Below are positions 36,576 to 47,921 of a DNA stretch of 64,000 nucleotides, piece after piece; positions within the stretch are counted from its first letter, which is position 1; each line of letters opens with the position of its first letter. The position numbers and the translations under genes are program-made. Under the pieces are notes generated by a model that had not been told where the DNA came from, searched no databases, and worked only from the letters and a program-made list of their open reading frames with translations. This stretch comes from Geosiphon pyriformis. Lineage: Eukaryota > Glomeromycota > Glomeromycetes > Archaeosporales > Geosiphonaceae. The stretch is from contig JAAOMT010000198.1 of NCBI GenBank assembly GCA_016748015.1, positions 176,894 to 240,893 of the forward strand. Reading direction: 5' to 3'.

Positions 36576-39500
36576 TGGATCTGGTTTGGAAATTTGCTAT
36601 GTGCAATGTTTATGGTCTCAATATCCCTGCCAAGCAGAAAGATGTTGTTTGTTGGCATGTAAGATCTGGAAATATGGTTTTTATTGTTATGGAAACAAAG
36701 TTGAGATCTAGCATTAGGCCATGGATTATGAACAAATTTGATGAGGTAAAAATATTTTCTTTGAGTTTGGACAAAAAGTTTCTTGGTGCTGGAGTGGTAA
36801 TTATTATGAACAATTTTCTTGTGCATTATGTTTCTAAGGTTGAGAAGGTTCTTGGTTGCCTTATTTCTGTTTGGCTCCTTTTTAAAGGCAAACTTTTGGT
36901 TACAGTTTTGGGTTTGTATGCTGGTGTATTGTCTAGAACTAGATTTGGTCAGGCCATGGAGATTAACTCTTTTATTGCAAAAGCTTTGAACTCCAACACT
37001 TTTGTGGTTCTGGGCGGTGACTTTAATGAGAATGATTCTAAAAAAAGTGCTAGTTTTAGGTTTTGTTTGGATCTGGGTTTAGTTAACTATTTTGGTGCAC
37101 ACCTACTGGTCAAGACTCTTACATGAAGCAATTCCAAAAGTGTTGAAAAGACAATTAATTATATTTTTGTTAATGGTAGTCTTTCTTTGGCAGTTGCTGG
37201 TCAGAATGTTGTCTCTGTCTCTGATTATTTTGACACTAATCACAAGGCTGTCATAGTGTTAATCAGTCTGGGTGGTCTTTTAGATGTACATTTGAACAGT
37301 TTGCACAAGCAGGCTAATAAGGATTGTTGGAAGTTCAGGATTGCAGATGCTAATAGTTCCAAATGGGCCAGTTTTAAAGAGTGTGCTTCTGTCAAGTTTT
37401 CCTCCATGTCTGATGAGTTCTCAGCTGCATGTGCTGGTGAAAATGTTGATTCTCTGTGGTCCTTGTTGGTAAAAGTGATGTTTAATTCAGCTGATGAAAC
37501 ATTTTCTAAGCAGTAATATTATGAGGTCAAATGTCCTTCCAACAGACAGTCTTCTAAGTTTTTTAAGCTGGAACTGTTAGTTGCTAAGTTGGTGAAGTCT
37601 CTTCAGTCTGGTAATGCTTCTAGAACTGATGCTCTTTTTAATACTTGGTTGATTGCTGATAATGTTAAGGCTCTTGAAATCCAGACCTTAATGGCTAATA
37701 GTGCCAGTAGTGCTGACATTTTTTGTTATCTGTTCAGGTTTAAGAAGGGTTACCATTGTTCCAAAATGCATTAGTCTAAAGCTGTGGAAACTACTACAAT
37801 CAAACGTGTTATTGATAGGAGAATGAAAAATTTTTGTTTGGACAAAGGCCGTATGATCAGAAGTATTTTGGATAAACCTTTTCACAAGGTTGTTCTTGAT
37901 TATTTGGTGGTAAATAATGAGCTGGTGTTGGATCCTGGTGAGATTAAATCCAAAGTTGATGAAATTATGAAAGGATAGACTAGGAAACGTTTAGTATCTG
38001 TGTTTCTTTTAGCTTTTTGGGCTTATCAGTATGCTCCTTTACAGCATGTAGATAACAATGCTTTCTCTGATGTTATGAATGTTATTGGTTTTGATGAATT
38101 TTTTCAAGTTGTCAAACATCTGCCAAATGGAAAGGCTGCTGGCTTCAGTAGTATTCTTAATGAATTGTGGAAGCATTGCAGTAAAGCCATTCTCAAAGGC
38201 TTGTTAGTTCTCTTGAATTTGTGCTTGAAGTTGGACATAGTTCCTGTTCTATGGAAAAGGGCCTGGGTCTCAATGATATCTAAGCCTTATGATTGGGATA
38301 GTGCATTAACAAACACTCACCCTATTGCTCTAATAGAAACTGCTTGCAAAATTTTTTCTAAGATCCTTTCAGATCAAATTTTTCTGGCTTGTAGTAAGTT
38401 TGGAGTGTTGCATGAGGATAATTTTTCAGTTCTTAGAGGTACCTTGATTCAGTCTCCTATTTTTGTTGTTGAATTGGTAGTGAAGGATGCTTTGGAAAAA
38501 GACAAAGGGGTTTGGCTGGTTTTATAAAACATGCACAAAGCATATAACTTAGTTGGCTGGCATCATTTGGAAGCTTGTTTGCGTCATATTAAAATGTGTA
38601 ATAGATTCATCAGGTTTTTTGGTGGTATTCATAGGAATAGATTAAACTGTGTTATAACAGATTTTGGCCTTTTGGATGATTACTGGGTGTTGGATGGTCT
38701 TGATCAGTGTGAGGTTTTCTTCCCCCTTCTCTAGTGGATCTTCTATAACTTCCTACTGTGTGAGATTAAGAAACAGGAGAATATATGTGGTTACTGGTTT
38801 GATACCAAGTTTGTTGTCAAGATGGACAGGGTAAACAATATAGATGAGATGACTTTCTTCTTTGCAGCTGGTGCTTTTGTTAATGATACTATCTGAATTG
38901 GGAGTAGCCAGGCTGCCACTCAATTTATATTAGATATTGCCAGTGATTTCTTTGTGATTAATGATATTTCAATTAATAATAACAAGACAGTGGCTATTTC
39001 TATTAACCATAGGGTCAAAAATGCTGTTCTTAGAATTAGCAGATTGCCTATTTTGATTGCCAAGTGTGGTGTACTTCATAGATACTTAGGTATCTTTCTA
39101 TCAACCAATGGTTTGTCCAAACCTAGTTTGGCTAAAGCTCAATCTGATGTCAAGTTCTTTTTTAATTTGGTGCTCTAGAAGACTATTTCAAACAAACAGT
39201 TCTTGTATTTAATTTCAGCTGTTCTTTAGCCTATTGTTAGCTACCATACTTAGTTTAATTTTGTGTCTTCTGCTATTTGTCAGCGTTGGGATGCTTTGGT
39301 TAAAAAGAGTTTCAAGTTAAAGGCTGGTTTGTCTTGTAATTTCCCAAATAAGGTGCTTTATCACTTTTTATTATATGGTCTAAAAACATTTGAACAAGTG
39401 CAGACTGAAAGGAAGTCTGCTTCTGTTATTAGTTTTTCTAATGCTTCTGAGATTGTTGGCTGAATGTTTGAACACTGTTTTCTGGATCTGCAAGTATTGA

Positions 39501-40679
39501 GTTGGGCCCTATTGAATTCACTACAGTATCCAGTAAAGCTATACATTGGTCTTTCCAACAATTTTTTGGCTGGGATAGTGTGAATATTTTTGGTTAATAA
39601 TATTTATATGAAAAACAATTTGCCTTGTGCTTTTCTTTATTCTAACAAATATCCTGTCTTTAGTGTCTTAGAGTCTTCTTTGTATTATGATCAGGTTAGT
39701 TTTTTAAAGAGATTTGGTGTGGCTTTCTGTGACAGACTCTTAGATAAGCATGATAAGATTCTAGATTGGCAGACATTCTGGCATTAAAAAAGACTGGATC
39801 CCAGGGGATCTGTGCCTTCTTGGTTTGTCTTGGTATCAAAGTTTTTGTGTGATGTGACTTTTTATTCAGCCTCCTCTAGTGGTGTTTCTTTGGTGGATGT
39901 CAATGATGTTTTGCTTTCGAGTCAGTTTTCTGATGTTAAAAATGGTCTGCTTGAGATCTAGTCAAATTTTATTTCTGTTTTTATGGATAGCTCTTTGAAA
40001 GGGCTTGGTTCTGTTGATGTGGCTGGAGGTGCTGCAGCATTCTTTCCTGAAATTGGGTTTGGTGTTAGTGTTAAAGTTGTGGGCCTCTTATCTTCTATGA
40101 TGACCAAGTTACAGACTGTTGCTTTGGTACTGGAATGTGTATCTTCTTTTTGTTCAGTGAAAGTATGCTTGAACAGTCAAGCTGCTTTGGATGCTTGTAT
40201 TTCAGAGTTAAATATGGGCTGTTCTGATTTTTGCAATTGCTGTTGGATAGAAAGAAGACACATTGCAAATTTGATTAAGTGCAAAAACATTTCTATTATT
40301 TGGGTAAAAGTCAAAAGACACTTTGGTGTATTGGATAATGTTAGTGCAGATGCTTTGACAGACACTTCTGTTCATTTGTTATTGCTGCTGCCAACTGGTG
40401 TGTGTAAACACTTTTTGATGACCAATGACATACCAATTTCTGGTAATATTCATCACTTTGTTTGAGACATTTTTAGATCAGTGAATCGTGCATGCTGAGA
40501 AATTGGTCTTGGTTCTAAGGTTCTGGGTGGTTTTTTTGTTTGTGATGTTGATTGGATTAGAACTGTGACTGTTTGGCATCTGAATTTGAATATGCTGTCT
40601 GGTTTTACAAGCTGAACTTTGGCTGGCTTGCGTTTTTTTTTACATGAAAGCTGTGTATGGTAGACTGTCTGTTATGGTG

Positions 40680-41690
40680 TTACTGGAGGTTTTTGGTCTC
40701 TTTTCTTGAATGTTGTAACTGTCTGTTGGTTGCAAATTCATGTTTTCTAGAAGTAGTTGAATCTCCAATAACTGAATTTATCTTTAAATTATCTCTCATA
40801 ATTTGAACTGCTGGGCTTATAAGTGAAATGGCCAATTCCTTGCCAGTTACTTTATGTAGTTACATTGTAGTAAACATCAACTCTTTCCCAGGAATTGCTT
40901 ATCTGAAAGCTCACTAAAAATGTGTAGTTACTTTGCTGTGAAAGTCAACTCTTCTACAGAAATCTCATCTGTAGACTACCCTAATAATTATAATAAGAAA
41001 AGAAAAGAAAAATAAAAGAAATGTAAAAGAAATAGGATTTTATCAAGAGAAACGTTTTCTATTCAGATCTGGAGTCACTAACAGTTTACTGAAATTGGTA
41101 GCTAATCAATTTCAAAACGTTAGTTGGGTTTTTGGAGATTTTTTAAGTGCAATATTTAGAAAAATTGGTTTTTCAAATTATTTGATATTTTATTTCTTTT
41201 TGTGTGTGTAGGAATGGTTCTAAGTAATAAATCTAAAGTAAGATATATTTTCTTGAAGAGAAAAGCTCTTCTTTTATACAACTTGTTGTAATACTAGTCT
41301 ATGAACTTGCACTTTTTCTCTTTGCTCAAATTTCGGCAAACTAAAGATACATTTTGATGAACTACAAGTTATTTCGCTGAACTATTGATTAATTTGGATG
41401 AACTATTCATAATTTTGGCAAATTTCTATAAATTTCGGCGAATTTCATATAAATTTCGGCAAATTTCTGTAAATTTTAGTGAATTTTAGAATGTTACAAA
41501 GTTCAGGGTATTGTGTAATTTGATCATCTTACTTTCTGTTGTACTAATTAGATTATTAATTGAATCGTGATATGTGATAAATTGATTAAATAATAAGTGA
41601 TAATTTGGATTGATATTAACATGTTAATTACTGATAGAAATTATAAGGATAATTTCATGCTAATTAATAGCTAAAATTCTACTGGTAACA
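40680..41690. mobile_element. ~1.0 kb non-coding insertion inside LINE copy B
   Basis: LINE protein similarity stops at ...GRLSVMV (40679) and resumes exactly at VRKRLYDK (41691). The codons ATG GTG | GTT AGG would be restored if about 1,011 bp plus one copy of a GTG repeat were removed. The ends are TGTTACTGG (40678) and CTGGTAACA (41690), so TGTTAC/GTAACA form a 6-bp inverted terminal match. TG...CA ends and a ~1 kb non-coding body with a TATA-like TTTTATACAA stretch (41274) suggest a solo LTR. A clear 4-6 bp target duplication is lacking, so a non-autonomous DNA element remains possible. Confidence 0.55.
41330..41490. repeat. Degenerate ~20-bp repeats around AATTTCGGCAAATTTCT
   Basis: Several diverged copies of a unit resembling AATTTCGGCAAATTTCTATA follow each other in the second half of the LINE insertion (near 41330, 41412, 41433, 41453 and 41470). 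They resemble an internal minisatellite and lie only in this inserted element. Confidence 0.6.
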
Positions 41691-42695
41691 GTGGTTAGGA
41701 AGAGGCTTTACGACAAGTACTATCCTGGTGTCTTGTGTTTACATTGTGGTAAGGTTGAATTCTCTGATCATGTATTCACTTGCAACAAAGAATCTGTCTC
41801 CTACAAGGAGATTTTATTTGAGTGTGTGGCTGGTTGGAAGTCTATTGCTGGTTCCTGTCTCCAAATTCCTTCCACAGTCTTGGTATCTCTTTTTTCGTGT
41901 GTGTTTAATATTGGTTTATATGCTCTTCTTTGCAAGAGTTTTGTGCTGGTGAGGTGGTTTGAGAAAGTTTTGCAGATATTTGAGGACTGCAGAGAGGCTG
42001 CTTGCATACTTGTTGATTTTGTATATAGTATAGGTATACATCACCGTTCTGTGTTGTGGGAGTTCAGATCCAGATTCAGAGCTGACATGGAAAAGGATAG
42101 TTTGGTTAGTGATTCGGAAGTGTTGCCAGTGGTGTCTTGTGGTGCAGTACGGGATTTGTCGGATGGTGTGGTTAGGCTGATTGGTATTGATGATTTTTTT
42201 GGAATCAGTTTTGGGTTCTGTAAGCCTTGTTTGTTTTTTTTTGGTTTGGATAATACGGCATCTGTTCATATAAGTATGTAGTGTTGCTTTGATTAGTCCG
42301 ATTAACTGGTCACATGTAGTAAGTGTGTGAGTCACGTCTAGCTGGAGTCCACAGTTTTGACTCTGTATACTAGATAGTGATTGGGCTACACTCGTTAAAC
42401 TGTTAATAAAAAAAAATTGTTTATAAACACATATATAAATAAATATTTGAAAAAAATTTAATTGTAATAAAATTTATGTTTTAATTATTAAAAAACAATT
42501 ATTTATATATTTTATAAAACATAAATATCAAACATATAATTTATATATTTAAGTAATCATAATTAATAATGTTTGCTTAAAATTTAATAAATTTTCAATA
42601 TTGAAAATTATCCAAGTTTTTAGCTTTCATATATGTGGTCTTATTCTAAATAGATTAAAATCTGATCATACTTTGAATTAACACAATTAATTGAT

Positions 42696-43070
42696 TCAAA
42701 GTTTTGAAAATATTGGTTTTTTCTTTATAACTATGCTTTCTGTTGCCTCCTTGATATCCTGTCAAAAAAAAAAATTGAAGAAATCAGAGAAGAAACATTG
42801 GGACTTTTTTTGTCTTGAAAAATATTTGTTCAAACCTTGGTATTCAACATTGAGGCGTTCCAAACTGCGGTATATCGCAGTCCTTCAGCCACCGAATGAT
42901 CACGTGAATAATTCAAAAGATGCCTATTTTCAATTCGAAATTGTAGAAATTTAAAAATAAAATGAAACCAATTATAAATTTTATATGTAAGATATTAATC
43001 TTACTTCGTGCCCATCGTTGCCACAGGTGATTTGGCAGCAATAAGAGTGGCCGTCTTGAAACCAGCAGCT

Positions 43071-43102
<32 letters not shown>

Positions 43103-44290
43103 TGAAAATCTTAAAATGATCCTAGAGACAATGAAGCATTTACTTGAACAAGATATTAAACATTTTTATTACCTAAAGCATCTTCTTTGTTTAAAAATGT
43201 TTTGCTCACTAAACCCATATTTAGAGCTTCATTTGAAGTGAAACTAAATAAATTGTAAATGAGTGATTAAAAAAACATTTTCGAAAAAAGTAGAAAGTCA
43301 TTTAGTTATCTCAATCTCCCCCAAAAAACTCGGATAAGCTCACTCGCGTCCAGTTAGACAAACTTCTCTCACGAAGCTATCATTTCCAATGACTTTGGGT
43401 AGGCGTTGTAAAGTACCTATTAATCGAACCAACGAGATTCAAATTTAATCCTTATGAATTAAGGAAAAGAAAAAAAAATCTCGAATCATTAAACATCTTT
43501 CTTACCAACATCAGCGGCCAAACCAACATCTACTTCCTTTTAACAAAAACTGGTGTAAATTTACACATCATATAAGAAAAGAGAAAAAATGGTTCAAAGA
43601 TTTAATGAGATTCATCGCATGGCACTAGCCTTTACGCTAAAAATAGCATCTTCAGTACAGTATCGAATATCACAAGCAGTTATCAAATCAACACCAGCCC
43701 CTATGCACCATTTGTGAACAATTACAATGACGGCTTTGTCACAACTCTCAATAGCGTTAAAAGTGTCTTGAAATTCCTGAACGGGTTGGAAAGAAATCAA
43801 TTTAGATTTGGTATGAAAATTGAATAACGGAAGAGCGAAAATTACCAGGAGTTCAAGACGTAATCGGTGTGACCGTCGAGCTGGATCTTCCACCGAGAAA
43901 TTAAGATCAGATAAGGAGGTTGAAACGACTAGGAAAGTAAAATTTGTGATTTAATGGATTTTCCCAAATGGGTTTTCAAAAGAATTTTTTAAGACTTTAA
44001 ATTTCACGCTTACGGTCAAGTCCAGCAGAAAATACTTTTCCAGCCCCTGATAATACGACAGACCGCACGTCTGAATCATGCTTTATCTCTCTAAAACACT
44101 CCTTCAAGTCGACCCACAAACTATTTTGGGCAATACCTTAAATTATCTTTGAGATCAAATTTTTGATGGATTCAAACATTTCTTACGCTGGGTTGAAAGT
44201 ATTTAGTTTTTCGGGACGATTTAGTTCCACTTGAAGAACGAACTCTGAGTGGTATGTCACTTTCAAAGTATCAAATTTGTATTTAAACAT
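42696..44290 (-). CDS. ECH1: Delta(3,5)-delta(2,4)-dienoyl-CoA isomerase, peroxisomal (crotonase family)
   Basis: The enzyme shifts conjugated double bonds so that odd-position unsaturated fatty acids can enter beta-oxidation. Start ATG 44288-44290 gives MFKYKFDTLKVTYHSEFVLQ and VELNRPEKLNTFNP. Then VRSVVLSGAGKVFSAGLDL (first oxyanion loop), QDTFNAIESCDKAVIVIVH, CIGAGVDLITACDIRYC and KEVDVGLAADVGTLQRLPKV. The acidic residues of the family, D in ACDIRYC and E/D in KEVDVGLAAD, are kept. After KSPVATMGTK a GTAAGA intron leads to HLLNYSRDHSVAEGLRYTAV and NASMLNTK. A last intron leads to DIKEATESIVIKKKPIFSKL and TGA at 42696-42698. SKL is a perfect PTS1, so the product is peroxisomal. Oddity: the usual HGGCIGGG/HGACIGGG reads HKWCIGAG. 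One intron contains a (TAA)n microsatellite. Confidence 0.88.
43072..43102. repeat. (TAA)n microsatellite in the isomerase gene
   Basis: About ten TAA units (TTA on the coding strand) form the pyrimidine/AT-rich end of an intron, immediately before the acceptor CAG of the exon encoding AGFKTATLIAAKSPVATM. Expansion could affect splicing; no evidence for that is visible. Confidence 0.85.
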
Positions 44291-44701
44291 ATTCGCAATG
44301 GTAATTTTGAACTTTAGTAACTAAAATAAAGCAAGCAAACTCTACGCGTGGTTTGTCAATGAGAACTTTTCAATATATTCAATGGGCACCTTTCTACGTC
44401 TTAATTTAATAATACATATATTTTGTTGTTTGAATTTTGGAATAGTATTTATTTCCAAATTCTTACCTTAATTACTAGCAGAAATTTAATAAACGTATTA
44501 TACTCCATACTCACCCAAGACATTAATGCTTCTCTTGCGTCTTTTTTTTATTTGAATTAAAATTTTACATTTAATTTTACTCTTTCATTCAAAACAATCA
44601 GAAAATGTAAAACAGTAAGAAAAGTCAACTATTCTGTAGTTCGCCAAAGACTTTATTAATGGTTATAGAGATTGATAAATTTAAAAAAAGATAGGATTCT
44701 T
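44291..44701. other. Intergenic region between the isomerase and CIA2 genes
   Basis: This is AT-rich sequence holding the promoter of the isomerase gene and the 3' flank of CIA2; both genes run on the minus strand. No ORF or repeat of note. Confidence 0.5.
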
Positions 44702-45405
44702 TCAATGAGAAATTGATTCATCACGAAAAGATGCGGTCGACAAACACTGATTAACAACTTCCAATAAATGAACATTCTCTAGTGCAGCAGCAACACGTTC
44801 TTTGTCGTTAAGTTGCTTATTAACTATATAAATTAGAAATATTTAAATTAAATTTGAAAAACATTAGGGAATATTCCCTTCTCAGAACTCTAGGCCAAAA
44901 AAACAATTTCTAATTGATTTATTGTTCTTACCTGCCAATTCAGACTGATGGGTTCCTTTCCTTACCTCTATATCTACCTTAAAACGCTCGGGTAAGCTAC
45001 GCAAAAGTCTCACTCTGATGCACAAGCCAATCAAAGTTGCCATAGAACAGTGGGGGATAGTAGGGGTGAATTCAACCAATACTTGGTTGTTATAGTTGTC
45101 TACCTTCACATGTTCAAGTTGTGTGACTTTGAGTTGTTCGAGAGTTAGAGGGTGTTCAGGATCAGTGATCGAACGAATCAAATCTATGGGGTGATTGAGA
45201 GAAAAACATTTAGCAAAAGGGGCTCAAAAAGTCAAAGGTGTTTGAAACTAAAAGATAAATTTTGAGGGAGAGGAACCTTACCAAAAATCTCTTGGGAATC
45301 TATGTCATCTATAGTATCTTCATTTTCTTCAAATTCAGTTTGTACTCGGCGGGAAATCTTCGTAGTTGCATAGACAGTTGGATTAGCATTAATGAGTTCG
45401 GGCAT
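44702..45405 (-). CDS. CIA2: Cytosolic iron-sulfur assembly component CIA2/CIAO2B (FAM96B/MIP18)
   Basis: CIA2 is part of the CIA targeting complex (with CIA1 and MET18/MMS19), which delivers 4Fe-4S clusters to nuclear and cytosolic proteins. Start ATG 45403-45405 gives [18 protein letters not shown], then an acidic [20 protein letters not shown]. After an intron come [38 protein letters not shown] with the conserved cysteine in [25 protein letters not shown] and GTHQSELA. After a second intron [28 protein letters not shown]. The protein ends with ~12 residues beyond the human protein ([11 protein letters not shown]). Stop TGA at 44702-44704. Length about 165 residues, as expected. The acidic stretch [22 protein letters not shown] is nearly identical across eukaryotes, so the call is firm. 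Confidence 0.94.
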
Positions 45406-45821
45406 GGAAAATTTATAGTAAATAAAAGGGAAAAAAGAACACCTGTGTTTTGGAGATTAAAATTTTCAAACTGATCGATCACATGTATAAAAAATTGAGG
45501 GCTGCGGATTCTGTTTCGTAAAAAAAAAACAAAATAATTAACCACAACATATAATGTCAAAGTATCATTTTATAGGAAAAGAAATTTTAATTTTTATCTT
45601 ATTGAAAATACACTTTTTGTCATTATGTCCCTAATTTTTTGTGAATAGCATTAATTTAAATTTTGGACAGTAAATTATTTCAGAAATTTTTTTTTCTCCT
45701 TTGTTACTAATATATTATTTTGATTACTAACTATTTTTTGTTCTTTTTTTCTTATCTTTACTATTTTATTTTATTTTTATTGTTGTTATTACTGTTTTTA
45801 TCATTTTTACTGTTTTTATTA

Positions 45822-45875
45822 TTATTATAATTATTATTATTATTATTATTGTTGTTGTTGTTGTTGTTGTTGTTT
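45822..45875. repeat. Compound (ATT)n/(GTT)n microsatellite
   Basis: A run of ATT triplets (about 45827-45850) passes directly into about eight GTT triplets (about 45850-45873). It lies in intergenic DNA and has no coding meaning. Confidence 0.9.
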
Positions 45876-46139
45876 TTATTATCATTACTGTTATTATTAT
45901 CATTATTTTTTATTATTTTCTTTTTAATTATTGTTTTAATTAACACAATTTGGATATTAAAGATTTTAAATATTAAAAAACAGAAATTATTTTTAATTAC
46001 ATATTATTATAATTATAATTATAATTATAATTATTATTATTATTAAGATATATTAAATTTTTTTTAATTTAATAAATACATTTTATTTTAAAAAAATTCT
46101 TAAAACAATAAATAAAATTAACCCAAATTTGTTTTTTAA

Positions 46140-46170
46140 TATAATAATAATAATAATAATAATAATAAAA
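46140..46170. repeat. (ATA)n trinucleotide microsatellite
   Basis: About nine ATA/TAA units in the AT-rich spacer between the CIA2 and Tra2-like genes. Confidence 0.85.
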
Positions 46171-47921
46171 TAAAACAAAAAATCTTAATAATAATTTAAC
46201 TATTTAAAATAAACAAAAGTTTTATAAATCTATTATTTAATTAAAAATGTTTTTATAAAATTATTTAACTTAATTTTTGTTAATATTATAAATAAAAAAA
46301 TTAATTAAATATTAATTATATAAAATAAAGTTAATCTAATATAATATATAATAATAAACTTATTTATTTTCAAAAAATTAATCAATAAATATTTTATTTG
46401 AATTTATAAAATATAAAAATAAGTTTATAAAATCTAAGTAAATAATTTTATTTATGTAATTTCTATTAATTTTACATTTTTATTCAATATTTTTTTATTA
46501 AAAAAATTATATAAAAATTAATTAACAAAATATTAATCTATATTGTTTATATTATTTATATTTGTAATTACAAAAACAATTTAATATTACAAAAAAACAA
46601 GTTAATACAATTAATTTTTAAAATCCAAAAAATCCAAAAAATCCAAAAAACTTAATAAAACAATAATTTGTATTTTACAAAAAACTTGTTTAATTATTTT
46701 TAAAATATCAAATATAATAAACAAAAAAATTATGTTTGGCTGAATTCGTTATCAATTTTAACAATTTTAATAACAAAAAAATCCAAAACATTAAAGAATC
46801 TGAAATGTATAAATGTCAAAATTTTAAAACTTTATAAATAAAAATTGTTTGAAATCTTGATTCTTATTAAAAATAGTAACATTGTCAATTATTGATATAT
46901 ATTACAATCCATCTACAAGCTGCAAAAATTTGAAAATTTTGGCAAAAGTAATTTAAAAACCAAGCTTGGTCTTCAACCACTTATCAATTATATGGGGCTA
47001 TTGAACTTTAGATTCACATTATTTTTCTACGTGATGTATTATATTTTGTGATAAAATCACGCGAGCATAATTCGAATTATGAAAAATTTCAAAAACCTGG
47101 CCTGTTGAAAGTTATTTTTACGATTACATAACAAATACTTCGAAGCAGCATCAAATTCCTGGAATAAGCTTAGGGAAGCTTGAGCAACCAACATAAATTT
47201 CATAAAGAATGATTAGCATAGGAATAACCTGCGAAACAGACTAATGGTCTGCTGAGAATGCTAGTTTTTATTGTTAGACATTAGTATTGATTAGAAGATG
47301 CAAAATATGATAATGGCTTACCTCACTTACCTTTCCTTCAAATTTCATGGTTTGAGTTTGGAATCTGTATCAACAGAAACGAATATTTTCACTAAATAAT
47401 GAAAGAATTGGTGAGCATTATAATTATTCAGTTGAGCAGGATTATTGAATATAGAGGATCTGTGTTGTTTGAGGACGAAAAGTGAATGACTATGTGTGGC
47501 GTGTGCCTTGTCGAAACATTGAAAAAACAACTTTTCTCGGCAATAGCGTTATAATTGTTGACTATTGACCGGTTAGTTGAAGGGTTGAAATTGAAACTAG
47601 CTGAATGCGTCCGTTTAAAGATGTTTTATTGTTGGAGTTTGCTGATTTTTAGTTGTCAGGTGAGGTACAAGTCGAAATTATCGGTTTTCCTCTGTTGAAC
47701 TTTAAGTTGAAGCTAAGTTGAAGGCTGACTGAACTGAACAGGAAGGAGATCGCATTCTTGTCGCCATAATTCTGTGTCGAGGGCGATTGAGATAAACAAA
47801 TAATACTGCAAATGAAATCACTAAAAACACAATTAGAATAATACACTGCTCATTTCTAAAGATGCTCTTTGAGGGGCAAAAATTTCCGCCCAACTCTTCG
47901 AATTGACCACAAGATATCTTC

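Larger units (their letters stand above)
36572..42281 (+). pseudogene. LINE copy B ORF2 (endonuclease, RT, RNase H, zinc finger), broken and interrupted
   Basis: ATG 36572 opens MMDLVWKFAMCNVYGLNIPA, the start of an APE-type endonuclease continuing METKLRSSIRPW, GGDFNEN and FRFCLDLGLVNYF. The RT region has LPNGKAAGFSSILNELWKHC, WKRAWVSMISKPYDWD, NTHPIALIETACKI and a palm motif now reading AFVNDTI, where FVDD has become FVND. RYLGIFLSTNGLSKP follows. The RNase H-like region reads VFMDSSLKGLGSVDVAGGAA, with ALVLECVSSFCSVKVCLNSQ. After the inserted segment, VRKRLYDKYYPGVLCLHCGK with FSDHVFTC gives a C-terminal zinc finger. It ends FFFGLDNTASVHISM at 42281. At least ten stops or frameshifts are present, several of them TGG-to-TGA changes. 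Confidence 0.75.
34660..42415 (+). mobile_element. LINE (non-LTR retrotransposon) copy B, nearly full length, decayed
   Basis: Same family and same domain order as copy A, but on the plus strand: ORF1 with CCHC knuckle, overlapping ORF2 with APE endonuclease, RT, RNase H-like and C-terminal zinc-finger region, then a 3' UTR ending near ACTAGATAGTGATTGGGCTACA and an A-rich tail at about 42405-42415. A ~1.0 kb insertion splits ORF2 at 40680-41690. GC content is higher and frames are longer than in copy A, so this copy looks younger or belongs to another subfamily, but it is also dead. The sequence upstream of ATG 34791 may be its 5' UTR; the true 5' edge is uncertain. Confidence 0.85.
45406..47921. 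other. Long AT-rich intergenic region with microsatellites
   Basis: About 2.5 kb lie between the CIA2 start and the stop of the Tra2-like gene. 45700-46700 is nearly pure A/T with (ATT)n/(GTT)n around 45822-45875, (TAA)n-type runs near 46008-46045 and 46140-46170, and a triplicated AAAATCC near 46625-46648. Frames such as 45761-45946, almost all asparagine, are translations of the microsatellite. From 46900 on the sequence is more balanced, but no gene was recognised; 47340-47880 may include the 3' UTR of the Tra2-like gene. Confidence 0.55.

Noticed and set aside
42691-42954. Plus-strand ORF
   Set aside because: It is the antisense of the last exons of the dienoyl-CoA isomerase gene, which gives far better similarity.
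45761-45946. ORF coding almost only asparagine and lysine, and its leucine-rich complement
   Set aside because: Translation of a trinucleotide microsatellite.
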